From an uncultured Paracoccaceae bacterium (GTDB lineage Bacteria > Pseudomonadota > Alphaproteobacteria > Rhodobacterales > Rhodobacteraceae), in the NCBI GenBank assembly GCA_947492825.1, contig CANLNT010000002.1, forward strand, positions 903,810 to 967,809: DNA of 64,000 nt, in the 5' to 3' direction. Numbering within the stretch: position 1 is the first letter of the stretch; each line of letters begins with the position of its first letter. The notes under the pieces were generated by a model. That model had not been told where the DNA came from, searched no databases, and was given only the letters and a program-made list of their open reading frames with translations. Position numbers and translations under genes: made by a program. This document shows positions 8,622 to 17,148 of the stretch, piece after piece.

Positions 8622-11618
8622 TTAAACTTCCGATAGGATGCTATCGAGCACAGTCACGATCATATCCACATCTTCCGCCTCAATGGTCATCGGCGGCCTG
8701 ATTTTGAGTATGTTGTCTTTGGACCCTTCGCTTCCAATCAAGATGCGGTGGTCCCGCATACGGTTCTTGATGTAAGCACAGATTTCGGTCGCTTCCGATC
8801 CATCTGGATTGATCAGTTCCACCCCCAGGAAAAGCCCCATGCCCCGCACATCACCGACGCAGGCAAATTGCGCCTCTAGCGTCTTGAGCCCGTTCATAAG
8901 GCGCGCACCCATGCGCTGCGCATTCCCCTGAAGGTCTTCATCGTCGACGATATCCAGAACCTCTTTGCCAATCCTGCATGAAAGCGTCGAGCCACCGAAG
9001 GTCGAGAAAAACTCAATCCCATTGTCAAAGCGTGCGGCGATTTCCTTGGTCGTGACGACCACACCAATCGGGTGACCATTGCCAATCGGTTTGCCCAACA
9101 CCACAATGTCCGGCACAACGCCTTGCTGTTCGAAGCCAAAGTAGTAGTCGCCCAAACGGCCCAATCCGGTCTGGACCTCATCGGCGATACAGACCCCACC
9201 GGCCGCGCGGATCTTTTCATAGACAGCCGCCAGATACCCAATCGGCGGGATAATCTGTCCCCCGACCGAGGGGAAAGTCTCGGCGATAAAGCCAGCGACG
9301 CCGTGGCCTTTCGCCTGCAACGCGGCGATGGCCGGACGAACGAGGTCTGCGTATTTCTGCGCGCGTTCCGGATCGCCCCTGCGAAAGGAGCCGCGATAGT
9401 CGTCGGCCACCTCGACCAATTCGACCCAACCCGCTTGACCAACTCCGCCCGGTTTATTGAATTTGTAGGCCGATATTGCGACGGCTTCGTTCGTGTTGCC
9501 ATGATAGCCGTGATCGGGCGTGACGATCCCTCTGGCGTTGGTCTGCGCACGGGCAAGGCGCAGGGCCAATTCGTTGGCTTCGCTCCCTGAATTGACGAAA
9601 AAGCAAGTTTCGAACGTGTCGGGCAGCTTTGACAGTACCTTTTCGGCAAAGGCCGTTTGGGCCGGATGCAAATATCGGGTGTTTGAGTTCATCCGCTTCA
9701 GTTGATCCGCCGCCACGGCCTGAATCCGGGGATGGGCATGACCGACGTGGGGGACGTTGTTGTAGGCATCAAGGTATGGTCTGCCCCATTCGTCGAACAT
9801 GTGGTGTTTCCAGCCCCGAACCAGCATGATCGGGTCGTTGTAGGTCAACGACAGGTTGCCCCCGAAATGCGCGCGGCGTTTGGCGGCAATCCGCGCCTTG
9901 TCGGTCGGTTGATAAAGCACATTGCCATCTGGAACATTCAGCAGTGCCGCAGGATTGGGGCAGATCGCATTCCAAAGGTACAGATCATCCGGATCTGCCA
10001 CACCGGGCCAGTCTAAGCCCATGCCATCGATGGTCAGTGCCATTTGAAAATGCAAATGAGGCGCCCAGCCGCCGTTCATTGTGGGATCACCCAATTGGCA
10101 AAATGCCTGCCCTTTGGACACCATATCGCCTGCGCTCAGCCTATCCTGAAATTCGGGATCCAGATGGCCATACAGCGTGTAAAACGCATCCCCCGCAGGG
10201 GTTTCATGGCGCAAGATGATCAAGCCACCGTAATCCAGATGCCCTTCGCGATACGTGGCCAAATAGACGGTGCCATCGAGCGGAGCGAAGATCGGGGTGC
10301 CTGCGGGGGCAAATGCATCCACCGCCAAATGAACCGTGCGTCGATCGCTCGCTTTCCATGGCCCGTTGCGAAACGCCGGATCAGCATAGATCAGTCGAGG
10401 TTCGTTATAATAGCCCAGCCACACTCGGCCCTTGTCGTTGAACTCCTGCCCGATCAAGGCGGCTTCTTCCTGGGGCAAATGAAAGGGGTTTAGCGGGGTG
10501 CTGGCGTTTTCGACCGATAGTGACCCCATCGGGGCATCTGAAATATCCTGTCCCATGACATGGGCAAAATGACCGCGTTCGGTGCTGATCCATTTCAAAA
10601 CCCGGTCCGCCCCCTCAACCACTGGCAGGCCACAGGCTGCGCGCAGGCGCACGTTCAGCAATTTCGGGTCAAGATCGTTGCCTTCAAGAAACCTCCAAGC
10701 TGGCGCTTGCGAGATCGTCACATAGGGGTCGTTCGGGTTGTCCTTTGCCATCAGGGTGGAATTGACAACGCTGACGGCAAGCCGCATGCGAACAAGCGGC
10801 CAGATCAGATCAACCTCGGCGGCGGTCAACGGCGCGGTGCTATGGAAGCCCGCAACCAGCGCCGCCAGCATGGCCTCTGGATGGTCAACATCCAGCACCA
10901 GATAGGCCGCCGCGATGGCAAGATCGCAAATGCGCGGCGCTTTGCACATATCGCCCAGATCAATCAAACCAGAGACCCGGCGCGGTTCATTCAACTGACC
11001 TGCGACGAGGATATTGTAATCATTGGCGTCATTGTGAATAGCCTGCTGCGGCAACGCGGTTAGGGTCGGCAGCACGGCATCAAACCCGTCGCAAATCGTG
11101 TCGATCATGGCTTTTCGGGTTGGGTCCGTCAGGCACGACAGTTGGTCACGAATCCAGCCAGCTTGCATAAGGTTCCATTTGAAATCGCGGGCCAGTTTGT
11201 CGTGCGCAAAGTCGCTGAGTGCTTTGGCGCAGGTGCCCAATATCTGCCCGATCTCATGGGCCAGCGCAGGGCTTTTGGGCTTCATTTCGGCATAGCAGCG
11301 CCCTGAGAGTTCACTCAAAAGCCACACAAGTCGTGGTCGACCGGCGGCATCGTTGATCGTTGCGTAGGCCTCCCCGTTGGCGGCGGGGATCACCTTTGGA
11401 CACGGCAAATCTGGTTCGCGCTTTGCCAAATGCTCGAACGCGCGGACCTGCAGGTCAACCAACCACTCTTCGCAATCCGGGCGCATGACCTTCAGGATGA
11501 AACCGTTTCCAGCATCGTCGCGCGCCAGAAAATTAAGGTCGTATTCGCCGTCAAGCTGGGTAAGAGTCGTGTGGATATGCCATTTATCTGCCAGCGCCTG
11601 TTGCCAATGGCTCATCAT
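8622..11618 (-). CDS. three-domain protein: APH-type kinase, M23 peptidase and class III aminotransferase (phospho-lyase-like)
   Basis: A 998-residue fusion. The N-terminal third is an aminoglycoside-phosphotransferase-fold kinase with catalytic HNDANDYN at about 195-202 and Mg-binding IDLGD at about 219-223, like hydroxylysine/homoserine kinases. The middle (about 395-545) is an M23 metallopeptidase with all zinc and catalytic positions: HLAVD (430, 434), YGH (485) and HLH (521, 523). The C-terminal 410 residues are a class III PLP aminotransferase with ADEVQTGLGR (Asp813) and LGKPIGNGH (Lys843). In animals HYKK and PHYKPL, of the first and third folds, phosphorylate 5-hydroxylysine and eliminate phosphate and ammonia to give 2-aminoadipate semialdehyde. 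Ethanolamine-phosphate lyase activity is the alternative. No signal peptide is seen, so the peptidase domain is probably cytoplasmic. Start 11618 was chosen for its AGGATGG site, 7 bases after the synthetase stop. Confidence 0.85.
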   Translation of the reverse strand: MMSHWQQALADKWHIHTTLTQLDGEYDLNFLARDDAGNGFILKVMRPDCEEWLVDLQVRAFEHLAKREPDLPCPKVIPAANGEAYATINDAAGRPRLVWLLSELSGRCYAEMKPKSPALAHEIGQILGTCAKALSDFAHDKLARDFKWNLMQAGWIRDQLSCLTDPTRKAMIDTICDGFDAVLPTLTALPQQAIHNDANDYNILVAGQLNEPRRVSGLIDLGDMCKAPRICDLAIAAAYLVLDVDHPEAMLAALVAGFHSTAPLTAAEVDLIWPLVRMRLAVSVVNSTLMAKDNPNDPYVTISQAPAWRFLEGNDLDPKLLNVRLRAACGLPVVEGADRVLKWISTERGHFAHVMGQDISDAPMGSLSVENASTPLNPFHLPQEEAALIGQEFNDKGRVWLGYYNEPRLIYADPAFRNGPWKASDRRTVHLAVDAFAPAGTPIFAPLDGTVYLATYREGHLDYGGLIILRHETPAGDAFYTLYGHLDPEFQDRLSAGDMVSKGQAFCQLGDPTMNGGWAPHLHFQMALTIDGMGLDWPGVADPDDLYLWNAICPNPAALLNVPDGNVLYQPTDKARIAAKRRAHFGGNLSLTYNDPIMLVRGWKHHMFDEWGRPYLDAYNNVPHVGHAHPRIQAVAADQLKRMNSNTRYLHPAQTAFAEKVLSKLPDTFETCFFVNSGSEANELALRLARAQTNARGIVTPDHGYHGNTNEAVAISAYKFNKPGGVGQAGWVELVEVADDYRGSFRRGDPERAQKYADLVRPAIAALQAKGHGVAGFIAETFPSVGGQIIPPIGYLAAVYEKIRAAGGVCIADEVQTGLGRLGDYYFGFEQQGVVPDIVVLGKPIGNGHPIGVVVTTKEIAARFDNGIEFFSTFGGSTLSCRIGKEVLDIVDDEDLQGNAQRMGARLMNGLKTLEAQFACVGDVRGMGLFLGVELINPDGSEATEICAYIKNRMRDHRILIGSEGSKDNILKIRPPMTIEAEDVDMIVTVLDSILSEV

Positions 11619-11625
11619 GTCCATC

Positions 11626-12927
11626 CTAGTATGTTTCGGAATACGCAGCACATTTCTGGGCAGTATCCATCCCTTTTACATGGTCCATCTCGGCGGTTTT
11701 GTGGGCCACGTAAACGCTTGCAAATCCTTTTGGAAACCATCCTGTGACCGTTGGGTTGTTTGCAAACAGGTCCAGCGCGGATTCCAGCGTTTGCGGCAAT
11801 CGCACCAACCCGCGTGATGTCAGTTCGTCTTTTGACAAAAGGGATAGATCCTCCTCGGTGGGTGATGGCGCAGGCAGATTGTCCTCAATACCCTGACACC
11901 CCGCGTGGACAATTGCCGCCAGTGCCAGATGCGGGCAAGCAGCAGCATCGGCGGCCCTGAATTCAATATTGAACTGACGCGCAACGCTTGTTGGATCCTG
12001 GGCTGTGACGGGGCAAACCCGCAGCGATGCCTCTCTGTCGCGAAACCCAAGATTGTTGTAGGCCGCAGACCATCGGTGTGGCGTCAGCCGAAGATAAGAC
12101 ACCACCGAGGGCGCGGTCAGGGCCAAAATACTGTCGAGATACTTCAGAACCCCGGCGGAAAAGGCCGCTGTCAAGGCAGACATGCCACAAGGTCCTTCGG
12201 GATCATGCGTTGCCGGAGAGCCGTCCTTGTGCAGAAAACTCATGTGGACATGGACGCCATTGCCGACCCCGGCCGGGTCAAGGATCGGAGCGAAAGTCGC
12301 CGTTTCACCCACGTGCCGTGCGGTCGAGCGGGTGATCTCCTGAACAATAACGGATGCATCGGCAGCACGGACACCGAGTTCCGGACCGATAACAACCTCA
12401 AACTGATTTGCGCCATATTCTTTCATGATGCTGTCAGGGCTCAGCCCGGCCTCAGCGATTTTTGCGATCAGGGTTTCACAAAACGCGCGGCGGGGTTCGA
12501 ACGCAGATCGCCCGAACGCGCCGCCCGTGATGTCTGAATCCCCCTTCAGCTGAAACTCATGCTCAAACGCGGCCAACACGTCGACACCTGCAAGTGTGCG
12601 CAACCGGTCAAGCGCCGCGCGCAGCAGGGAACGCAGACAGAAATCCCAAGGATCACCATCTAACGTGACAATATCCCCAAGCATGAATCTTTCAGTCGTG
12701 GCACCAAATGTCGCACACACATCCGCTTTCTCGTCCGGCACCAAAAGCAGATCACCAAAAGATCCGAATGGGCTTTCGGCAATTCCGTCAAAACAGGTGA
12801 TTTGCACATTGGTCGGCGTCCAGCCAACGCCGCGCTGCAACCGTTTGTTCAATTGATCTGCGGGAAACGCTTTGCCCCGGACCTTACCTGCCAAATCACA
12901 CGTCGCGGCAAAAACCAGATCGCTCAT
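11626..12927 (-). CDS. glutamine-synthetase-family protein, possible gamma-glutamyl-amine ligase
   Basis: A 433-residue member of the glutamine synthetase fold. Visible landmarks are FEHEFQL (metal-binding Glu), GVHVHMSF, NNLGFRDREASLRVC and the EFRAADAAACPHLALAA segment near the active-site Arg. It is shorter and more divergent than biosynthetic GlnA and lies in a catabolic cluster, which suggests ATP-dependent gamma-glutamylation of an amine, as in the PuuA or GmaS groups. It starts two bases after the RpiR gene and is followed by the three-domain protein. The amine substrate cannot be read from the sequence. Confidence 0.8.
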   Translation of the reverse strand: MSDLVFAATCDLAGKVRGKAFPADQLNKRLQRGVGWTPTNVQITCFDGIAESPFGSFGDLLLVPDEKADVCATFGATTERFMLGDIVTLDGDPWDFCLRSLLRAALDRLRTLAGVDVLAAFEHEFQLKGDSDITGGAFGRSAFEPRRAFCETLIAKIAEAGLSPDSIMKEYGANQFEVVIGPELGVRAADASVIVQEITRSTARHVGETATFAPILDPAGVGNGVHVHMSFLHKDGSPATHDPEGPCGMSALTAAFSAGVLKYLDSILALTAPSVVSYLRLTPHRWSAAYNNLGFRDREASLRVCPVTAQDPTSVARQFNIEFRAADAAACPHLALAAIVHAGCQGIEDNLPAPSPTEEDLSLLSKDELTSRGLVRLPQTLESALDLFANNPTVTGWFPKGFASVYVAHKTAEMDHVKGMDTAQKCAAYSETY

Positions 12928-12929
12928 AT

Positions 12930-13769
12930 CTATGTCTCCGATGTCAGGATGCGGGTGGCGTCCCAGGATTCGATGCGCGTGCGCGTCCCGTCCCAGGTCA
13001 CTTCTGCTGTACTGGCGACGATGGCCTCGACGATCGCAAGGGCCGCAGCATAGCTGTCCCAGACAGTGCCGGTTTCAATGGGAACCGCAAGCACTTCAGC
13101 CGCGTTTTTCTTGATTGGAGAAATCCAACTGTCCGTCAGAAGTACGATTTTCACCCGTTTGGTTGCGGCGGCCTTTGCCAAACGCGCCAGCGCCGGTTCG
13201 TACCGTCTGAAATCCACCAGAAAAACCACATCGCCTGCATTCATGCGCAAAATGTGACCGGGCCAGGATTCAGGGTCGCGCGAAATATGGTGTACGCCCA
13301 CGCGCGACTGATCGAGGTGGAACGTCATATGCCGTGCGATCGTGTCACTGATACGTCCGCCTAAAGCAAAAACCTGACGTTTGGGATCTGACAGAAGCGC
13401 CGTTATCCGGTTAAACTGTTCGTCGGTAATGGCCCGGCCCGCAGATTCAATCTGACTGGCGGCTCTGCTCAGGAACCCTGCCAGATAGCTGCCCTCGATC
13501 CGCTTGCCGGAGTCGTGCAAATCCACAGGTGAAATTTCGCCGCTGCGTAACTCTTCCAGAAGCAGTCGTTGCATTTCGGGGTATCCGGATAGCCCAATTT
13601 TGGCTGTGAACCTCGAAATCGAAGGCGCAGATACACTTGCCTCGCTGGCGAGTTCCTGAATGTTGAGCAGCCCGGCGAACGGGTAATCTGACAGCAACGC
13701 CGCAACGAGTTTTCGCTCGGATTGCGTAAGGTGTTCAGCGGCTCTTTCGATCATGTCTTTTACAGTCAT
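12930..13769 (-). CDS. MurR/RpiR-family transcriptional regulator
   Basis: A 279-residue regulator. The N-terminal half is an RpiR helix-turn-helix (LTQSERKLVAALL, then LASEASVSAPSISRFTAKIG). The C-terminal half is a SIS sugar-phosphate-binding domain (VFALGGRISDTIARHM). RpiR proteins sense phosphorylated ligands, which is interesting here because the neighbouring three-domain protein begins with a kinase; a phosphorylated amino acid or amine would be a logical inducer. It heads the minus-strand arm and faces the hydrolase/ABC operon across an 81-base gap that contains two palindromes. Confidence 0.88.
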   Translation of the reverse strand: MTVKDMIERAAEHLTQSERKLVAALLSDYPFAGLLNIQELASEASVSAPSISRFTAKIGLSGYPEMQRLLLEELRSGEISPVDLHDSGKRIEGSYLAGFLSRAASQIESAGRAITDEQFNRITALLSDPKRQVFALGGRISDTIARHMTFHLDQSRVGVHHISRDPESWPGHILRMNAGDVVFLVDFRRYEPALARLAKAAATKRVKIVLLTDSWISPIKKNAAEVLAVPIETGTVWDSYAAALAIVEAIVASTAEVTWDGTRTRIESWDATRILTSET

Positions 13770-13782
13770 GGGGCCAGTATTG

Positions 13783-13798
13783 TGAAAATGAATTTTCA
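13783..13798. promoter_or_regulatory. palindrome TGAAAAT-GA-ATTTTCA, probable RpiR operator
   Basis: A perfect 7+2+7 inverted repeat 14-29 bases upstream of the RpiR start and 53-68 bases upstream of the divergent operon. The GAAA...TTTC form fits RpiR-family sites. Its place between the two divergent starts suggests autoregulation and control of both arms. Confidence 0.6.
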
Positions 13799-13814
13799 GT
13801 CAATATCAAATAAG

Positions 13815-13844
13815 TTGACAGTGAAATTAAATTTCTCCTACGGT
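13815..13844 (+). promoter_or_regulatory. possible promoter with an overlapping second palindrome (GAAATT-A-AATTTC)
   Basis: A consensus -35 box TTGACA lies at 13815-13820. A weak -10-like TACGGT follows at 13839-13844 with an 18-base spacer. A perfect 6+1+6 palindrome (13823-13835) fills the spacer, where a bound repressor would block RNA polymerase. Transcription would begin almost at the ATG at 13851, and no ribosome site is visible, so a leaderless mRNA is possible. The palindrome half-sites resemble those at 13783-13798. Confidence 0.5.
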
Positions 13845-13850
13845 TCCTGA

Positions 13851-14624
13851 ATGACAACTGATGCCACAGAGACGATTCTTAGCGATCTGGACCCAGATCC
13901 AATTGATATCGTGAACCCTGACAGTCGGGCTTCGGTTGTGTTGCTTTGTGAACATGCCGGACGGGCAATTCCAAAGTCACTGGGCAATCTGGGCCTATCA
14001 GAAGCCGTGATCAACAGTCACCGTGGTTGGGACATCGGGGCGCAGGTTGTGGCGCGTTCAGTGGCCGCGCGGTTGAACGCGCCGCTGGTTCTGCAGAATT
14101 ACAGCCGATTGTTGATCGACGCCAATCGCCCGCCGGAAGGGCCCCACGCAATAACGACCGAGGTTGATGGCGCCCCGGTCCCTGGCAACATGGCAATATC
14201 TCCCAAAGAGCGGACCCAGCGCATCACAGAGATTTTTCTGCCGATGGACACTGCACTAAGCGAGTTGTTTGCTCGCTCACCGCGCAGCGCCTGTTTCTCA
14301 ATCCACTCTTTTAACCCAACCCTTGGGGGGGGTGATGTGCGGCCATGGGATGCAGGTTTTCTAAGCAGGCAGGATACTGACACAGCGCATGACCTGATGA
14401 ACGTCATCGCAAGGCGCCAACCCGCGCTGACCCTTGCGGTGAACCAACCTTACCAGATTGATGATGAGACCGATTGGTTCATCCCCAAGCACGCTGAGTC
14501 GCGCCAGATTGCTCATGCCCTGATCGAAATCAGGAATGACAACATCTCTACCGAAGATGACTGCGAGATGTGGGCAGGGCTGCTGACCGATGCCATTTCA
14601 GCTGTGATGGAAAAACAAACATGA
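13851..14624 (+). CDS. N-formylglutamate amidohydrolase family protein
   Basis: A 257-residue zinc hydrolase of the HutG/N-formylglutamate deformylase family, with VVLLCEHAG near residue 30, HRGWDIGA, DANRP and FSIHSF as recognisable blocks. Family members cleave N-acyl-amino acids such as N-formylglutamate, but no other histidine-utilisation gene is present, so its substrate here is probably different, possibly an acylated or glutamylated intermediate of this cluster. It is the first gene of the plus-strand operon and overlaps the next gene by four bases (ATGA). Confidence 0.8.
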   Translation: MTTDATETILSDLDPDPIDIVNPDSRASVVLLCEHAGRAIPKSLGNLGLSEAVINSHRGWDIGAQVVARSVAARLNAPLVLQNYSRLLIDANRPPEGPHAITTEVDGAPVPGNMAISPKERTQRITEIFLPMDTALSELFARSPRSACFSIHSFNPTLGGGDVRPWDAGFLSRQDTDTAHDLMNVIARRQPALTLAVNQPYQIDDETDWFIPKHAESRQIAHALIEIRNDNISTEDDCEMWAGLLTDAISAVMEKQT

Positions 14625-15265
14625 CCTTGACCCGAAATCTTCCACTGGTGCCGCAGCAATCGGCGCTCTTGTTTGTCGATACCCAAAACTTTTCCGCCCA
14701 TCGGCAGGGCGCTGAATTCAAAGACCTACCCGCTGATGAATTCGCGGCGAAGTATGGCTGGTATTTCGAACAACTGGAAACCCGCGTTGTTCCCAATATG
14801 CAGGCTCTCCAGAACGCGGCACGCAATGCGGGTGTCGAGGTGATGTATACCACCATCGAAAGCCTCACCCTTGATGGGCGGGATCGCTCACTCGACTACA
14901 AGATCACGGGGTTCAATGTGCCCAAAGGCAGTTGGGACGGAAAGGTGATTGATCAGATCGCACCCAAGGGCGATGAAATCGTACTGCCCAAATCGTCGTC
15001 TTCTGTCTTTGTCTCGACGCATATTGATTATGTTTTGCGCAACTTGGGAGTGCGTCAAATCGTCATTTCGGGGCTGATCACGGATCAATGTGTCGAAAGC
15101 GCGATCCGGGACGCCTGTGATCTGGGCTATCTGGTCACACAGGTCACCGATGCCTGCCTGACCTATTCGCAGGATCGGCACGACAATTCCCTGCGGGCCA
15201 TTCAGGGCTATTGCCGACAGGTCACCACAAAAGAGCTGGTGTCTGAATTGGCAGGCGCAGGCTGA
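14621..15265 (+). CDS. isochorismatase-like cysteine hydrolase
   Basis: A 214-residue hydrolase with the family triad: Asp20 (FVDTQN), Lys124 (LPKSSSS) and Cys157 (TDQCVESA). Relatives hydrolyse C-N bonds, for example N-carbamoylsarcosine, ureidoacrylate or maleamate, releasing ammonia. The ATG at 14621 overlaps the previous stop and the last base is shared with the next start, so it is translated as part of the operon. The substrate is unknown; an amide made or taken up by this cluster is likely. Confidence 0.87.
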   Translation: MTLTRNLPLVPQQSALLFVDTQNFSAHRQGAEFKDLPADEFAAKYGWYFEQLETRVVPNMQALQNAARNAGVEVMYTTIESLTLDGRDRSLDYKITGFNVPKGSWDGKVIDQIAPKGDEIVLPKSSSSVFVSTHIDYVLRNLGVRQIVISGLITDQCVESAIRDACDLGYLVTQVTDACLTYSQDRHDNSLRAIQGYCRQVTTKELVSELAGAG

Positions 15266-17148
15266 TGTCCGAAACGGTCTTGCAATCCCACGCATCGCGA
15301 CTGCGCATTGCAAACTGGCTGCGCACGCTGACCGCGATCGGGGCTTTGATGGTGACGGTCGTCTTGCTGACGCTGGTGTTTGGGCGAACCGGCGAACGCA
15401 TCGCGGTGCTGCTGTGCGTCAACGTCACTGCCGTGGTGGCCTTGGCGATGTTCTGCGGCAATACAGGCATCGTGTCCTTTGGCCATGGTGCATTTATGGC
15501 ATTGGGGGCCTATCTGTCCGGCATTCTGACGATGCCTGCCGGCCTACAAGGAACGGCATTACCCAATCTTCCGGGGTGGCTGGCCGGACATGAGCTTTCA
15601 ATCTGGGCCGCTTTGCCGTTTGTCATTCTGGCCGGGCTCGCATTTGCGCTTCTCACGGGGAGCGCAATCGCACGGCTTTTGGGGCCGTCCGCCGCCATTT
15701 CGACCCTTGGGCTTCTCATTATTGTTCATTCCATCGCGATCAGCGCCCGAGATTTTACGCGGGGCAGTCAGACGTTCTATGGCGTTCCGCGCCTCACGGA
15801 TTTGCCTGTCCTGCTGTTTGCGGCCGTAATATTCATTCTGGTTGCCCGCCTTTATCGCGAAAGCCGCTGGGGCCTGTTTGTCCGAGCGGTGCGTGATGAT
15901 GAGGATGCCGCGACGGCGCTTGGAATCTCCCCGCGCCGCGCCCGCCTTATCGCGTGGAGTTTTTCGGGCATGATGGCGACAGTTTCAGGCGCGCTCTACG
16001 GCCATATTCTTGGGGCCTTTTCACCGGCGTCATTCTATCTAAGCCTCGTTTTTGGTTTGATTGTCATGATGATCGTGGGCGGGATGAGTTCTGTCGGCGG
16101 TGCCGTTGTGGGCGCAATCGCGGTCGCGCTTTTGCAGAATTCGGTCCGAAATCTGGAAGGCGGCATTTCGTTTGCAGGGGTGACCTTCCCCGAGGTTTTC
16201 GGCCTGACGACAATTTCCCTTGGCCTCGCGATCTTGCTGGTGATCTGGCTGCGGCCACAAGGGATTGTCGGGGCGTTTGAACTTGGGCCCGGCGCGGATG
16301 CCAATTTCTTGCGACGGATCAAAGGCAACACCAAACCTGCCCCCAAGCCCAACCCAATCGGCGATACCGCACTGGTGGCCAAGGGCCTTTCAAAGTCCTT
16401 CGTCGGTGTAAAGGCGGTGAATAATGTCAGCTTCACCGCCCCGACTGGCCAGATCACCGGTTTGATTGGTCCCAATGGCGCTGGAAAATCAACATTGGTG
16501 AACCTTTTGACGCGCCAATATGACGCCGATGTCGGCACCGCTCATATGGGCGACACGAACCTCACGGGGCTTCCCCGTCACCGCATAATAGACCACCGCG
16601 TTGCGCGCAGTTTCCAGAACCTGCGACTGTTTTCCGGCCTCACGGCCTTTGAAAACGTGCTTGTTGCCGCATTGGCCGCAGGCTGCAACCGGCCACAGGC
16701 AAACGCCATTGCCATCCGCGAACTGGAGGCGTTCGATCTGGGTGACATTGCGGCGATGCAGGCAGATAACCTGCCATATGGCGCCCGCAAGCGGCTCGAA
16801 ATTGCCCGTGCGCTGGCCCAAGATCCTGCGATTTTGCTGCTTGATGAACCGGCGGCGGGGATGAACCCGGCCGAGACCGATGATCTTGCTGATCGTCTCC
16901 TGGCGATCCGCAGTGAGCGCAACATTGGAATTCTGCTCATCGATCACGATCTCCATTTCGTGAATCGATTGTCCAGCCACATCGTGGTGATGAACCGTGG
17001 TCAGAAAATTGCCGAAGGAACGCCGGAAACGGTGCGGGGCAATCCACAAGTCATTGAGGCTTACATAGGGCGCGGCCGTGCGGCACGCGCCGCCGAAAAC
17101 AAAACACGGGTAGACCGCACGGAACCAACAGAAGGAGAAATGACATGA
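15265..17148 (+). CDS. fused ABC permease-ATPase, branched-chain amino acid type (LivM-LivG)
   Basis: A 627-residue fusion. About residues 1-345 form a LivM-type permease with many hydrophobic helices and the signature FGHGAFMALGAYLSG and SVGGAVVGA blocks. About 365-605 form the ATPase, with Walker A GPNGAGKST, an ABC signature written LPYGARKRLE and Walker B ILLLDEP. Such importers take up amino acids, amides and related compounds. It overlaps the binding-protein gene by four bases. With the other three genes it makes a full high-affinity importer for the cluster's substrate. Confidence 0.93.
   Translation: MSETVLQSHASRLRIANWLRTLTAIGALMVTVVLLTLVFGRTGERIAVLLCVNVTAVVALAMFCGNTGIVSFGHGAFMALGAYLSGILTMPAGLQGTALPNLPGWLAGHELSIWAALPFVILAGLAFALLTGSAIARLLGPSAAISTLGLLIIVHSIAISARDFTRGSQTFYGVPRLTDLPVLLFAAVIFILVARLYRESRWGLFVRAVRDDEDAATALGISPRRARLIAWSFSGMMATVSGALYGHILGAFSPASFYLSLVFGLIVMMIVGGMSSVGGAVVGAIAVALLQNSVRNLEGGISFAGVTFPEVFGLTTISLGLAILLVIWLRPQGIVGAFELGPGADANFLRRIKGNTKPAPKPNPIGDTALVAKGLSKSFVGVKAVNNVSFTAPTGQITGLIGPNGAGKSTLVNLLTRQYDADVGTAHMGDTNLTGLPRHRIIDHRVARSFQNLRLFSGLTAFENVLVAALAAGCNRPQANAIAIRELEAFDLGDIAAMQADNLPYGARKRLEIARALAQDPAILLLDEPAAGMNPAETDDLADRLLAIRSERNIGILLIDHDLHFVNRLSSHIVVMNRGQKIAEGTPETVRGNPQVIEAYIGRGRAARAAENKTRVDRTEPTEGEMT

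Noticed and set aside
13851..14624. assignment of the first operon gene to histidine degradation (hutG)
   Set aside because: No other hut gene is present; the neighbours point to a different substrate.
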